NCBI GenBank assembly: GCA_016806645.1
Contig: JACSYO010000473.1
Coordinates: 1,045,001-1,109,000 of the forward strand
Direction of reading: 5' to 3'
DNA from: Ophiodon elongatus
Lineage: Eukaryota; Chordata; Actinopteri; Perciformes; Hexagrammidae
DNA length: 64,000 bases
The notes beneath the pieces were generated by a model. The model made no database searches and was not told the origin of the DNA. It saw only the letters and a program-made list of their open reading frames with translations. Position numbers and translations under genes: made by a program. Shown here in pieces: positions 63,531 through 64,000 of the stretch (position 1 is the first letter of the stretch; the number at the start of each line of letters is the position of its first letter).

Positions 63531-64000
63531 CTGAAAAACACAACAATACAACATTTACGTCAAGAGAACGGGAGTGTTACAGTACAAACTAGCTTTATTG
63601 CCGATTAATGAAAACAAGCACGTAAATGTGTGGCTGTCTCTTTTGTCTGATACATTTAAACTAAGAACAAACAGTGATGATGTTGATCTTCTCGCTAGTT
63701 TCCCACAACAGATAGTTCATGTTAAGAATGGTAAAGCATACAACTTTGTAGACAATTTATATAGCCTCATCTCACCCCTCTTTTCCTTTGCTCCCTTATT
63801 AAAGCACTCACAAACGCAAAGATAAAACTAAAGAGTGACGGGCACAGTGCAGAAAGAGAAGAGCAGAAGATGGTTCTTCCAGTCTCTCTTGACCGTAAGA
63901 AGTTTGGTATAACCCGGCTCTTTGTATGTGGGGACCAGGATGTGAGGAAACCCAACAGCCTGTCTGTAGGTCAGTAGCATTCACCTGTTGGGGCCAAACC

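Noticed and set aside
63979..64000. Possible tle1 exon end (minus strand ...ccccaacag|gtgaat) at the window edge
   Set aside because: The bases before the donor-like gt do not encode the expected QAQYHS ending of the preceding Q-domain exon.

Overview
The window is vertebrate nuclear DNA, most likely from a spiny-rayed (percomorph) teleost fish. Coding sequence is split into many short exons with GT..AG introns of about 0.1-5 kb. (CA)n/(TG)n tracts are extremely dense, and several dispersed elements resemble repeats I know from percomorph genomes. Species and chromosome cannot be read from the sequence.

Three genes can be assembled exon by exon with every splice phase consistent. (1) Bases 391-5556, + strand: the 3' eleven exons of an F-box/leucine-rich-repeat protein whose start codon is not seen. 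(2) Bases 6686-24483, + strand: rasef (Rab45), complete. It encodes two EF-hands, a long coiled coil, an acidic linker and a C-terminal Rab GTPase. It has two alternative first exons (6686-7008 and 8488-8792). Each encodes its own pair of EF-hands, both end in the same phase, and both can join the common exon at 13509. (3) Bases 63530-46016, - strand: tle1, a Groucho/TLE corepressor, lacking only its extreme N-terminal exon(s), which lie beyond base 64000. Eighteen exons cover the Q, GP, CcN, SP and seven-blade WD40 regions.

rasef and tle1 are tail to tail, separated by about 20 kb (24484-44030) without a recognisable gene. This interval holds dispersed repeats, a degenerate AT-rich array (38.0-39.35 kb), a 15-bp minisatellite (43.2 kb), many CA/TG microsatellites, and several complex, microsatellite-free blocks at 32.5-37.6 kb that look like candidate conserved regulatory sequence. 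One of these has a perfect 10-bp dyad made of homeodomain-type TAAT cores. RASEF and TLE1 are also neighbours on human chromosome 9q21, which supports both identifications.

The most notable observation is the tandemly duplicated EF-hand first exon of rasef. The upstream copy has its own TATA box, a hairpin over the expected start site and upstream ORFs. The downstream copy sits in a CpG-rich region. Other points of interest are a 10-codon alternative donor in the tle1 Q/GP junction, a 17-nt tle1 microexon, a shared sequence block in two rasef introns, a Glu/Lys expansion in the rasef linker, and a large fold-back repeat in rasef intron 1. No viral, toxin, rRNA, tRNA or CRISPR feature was recognised.
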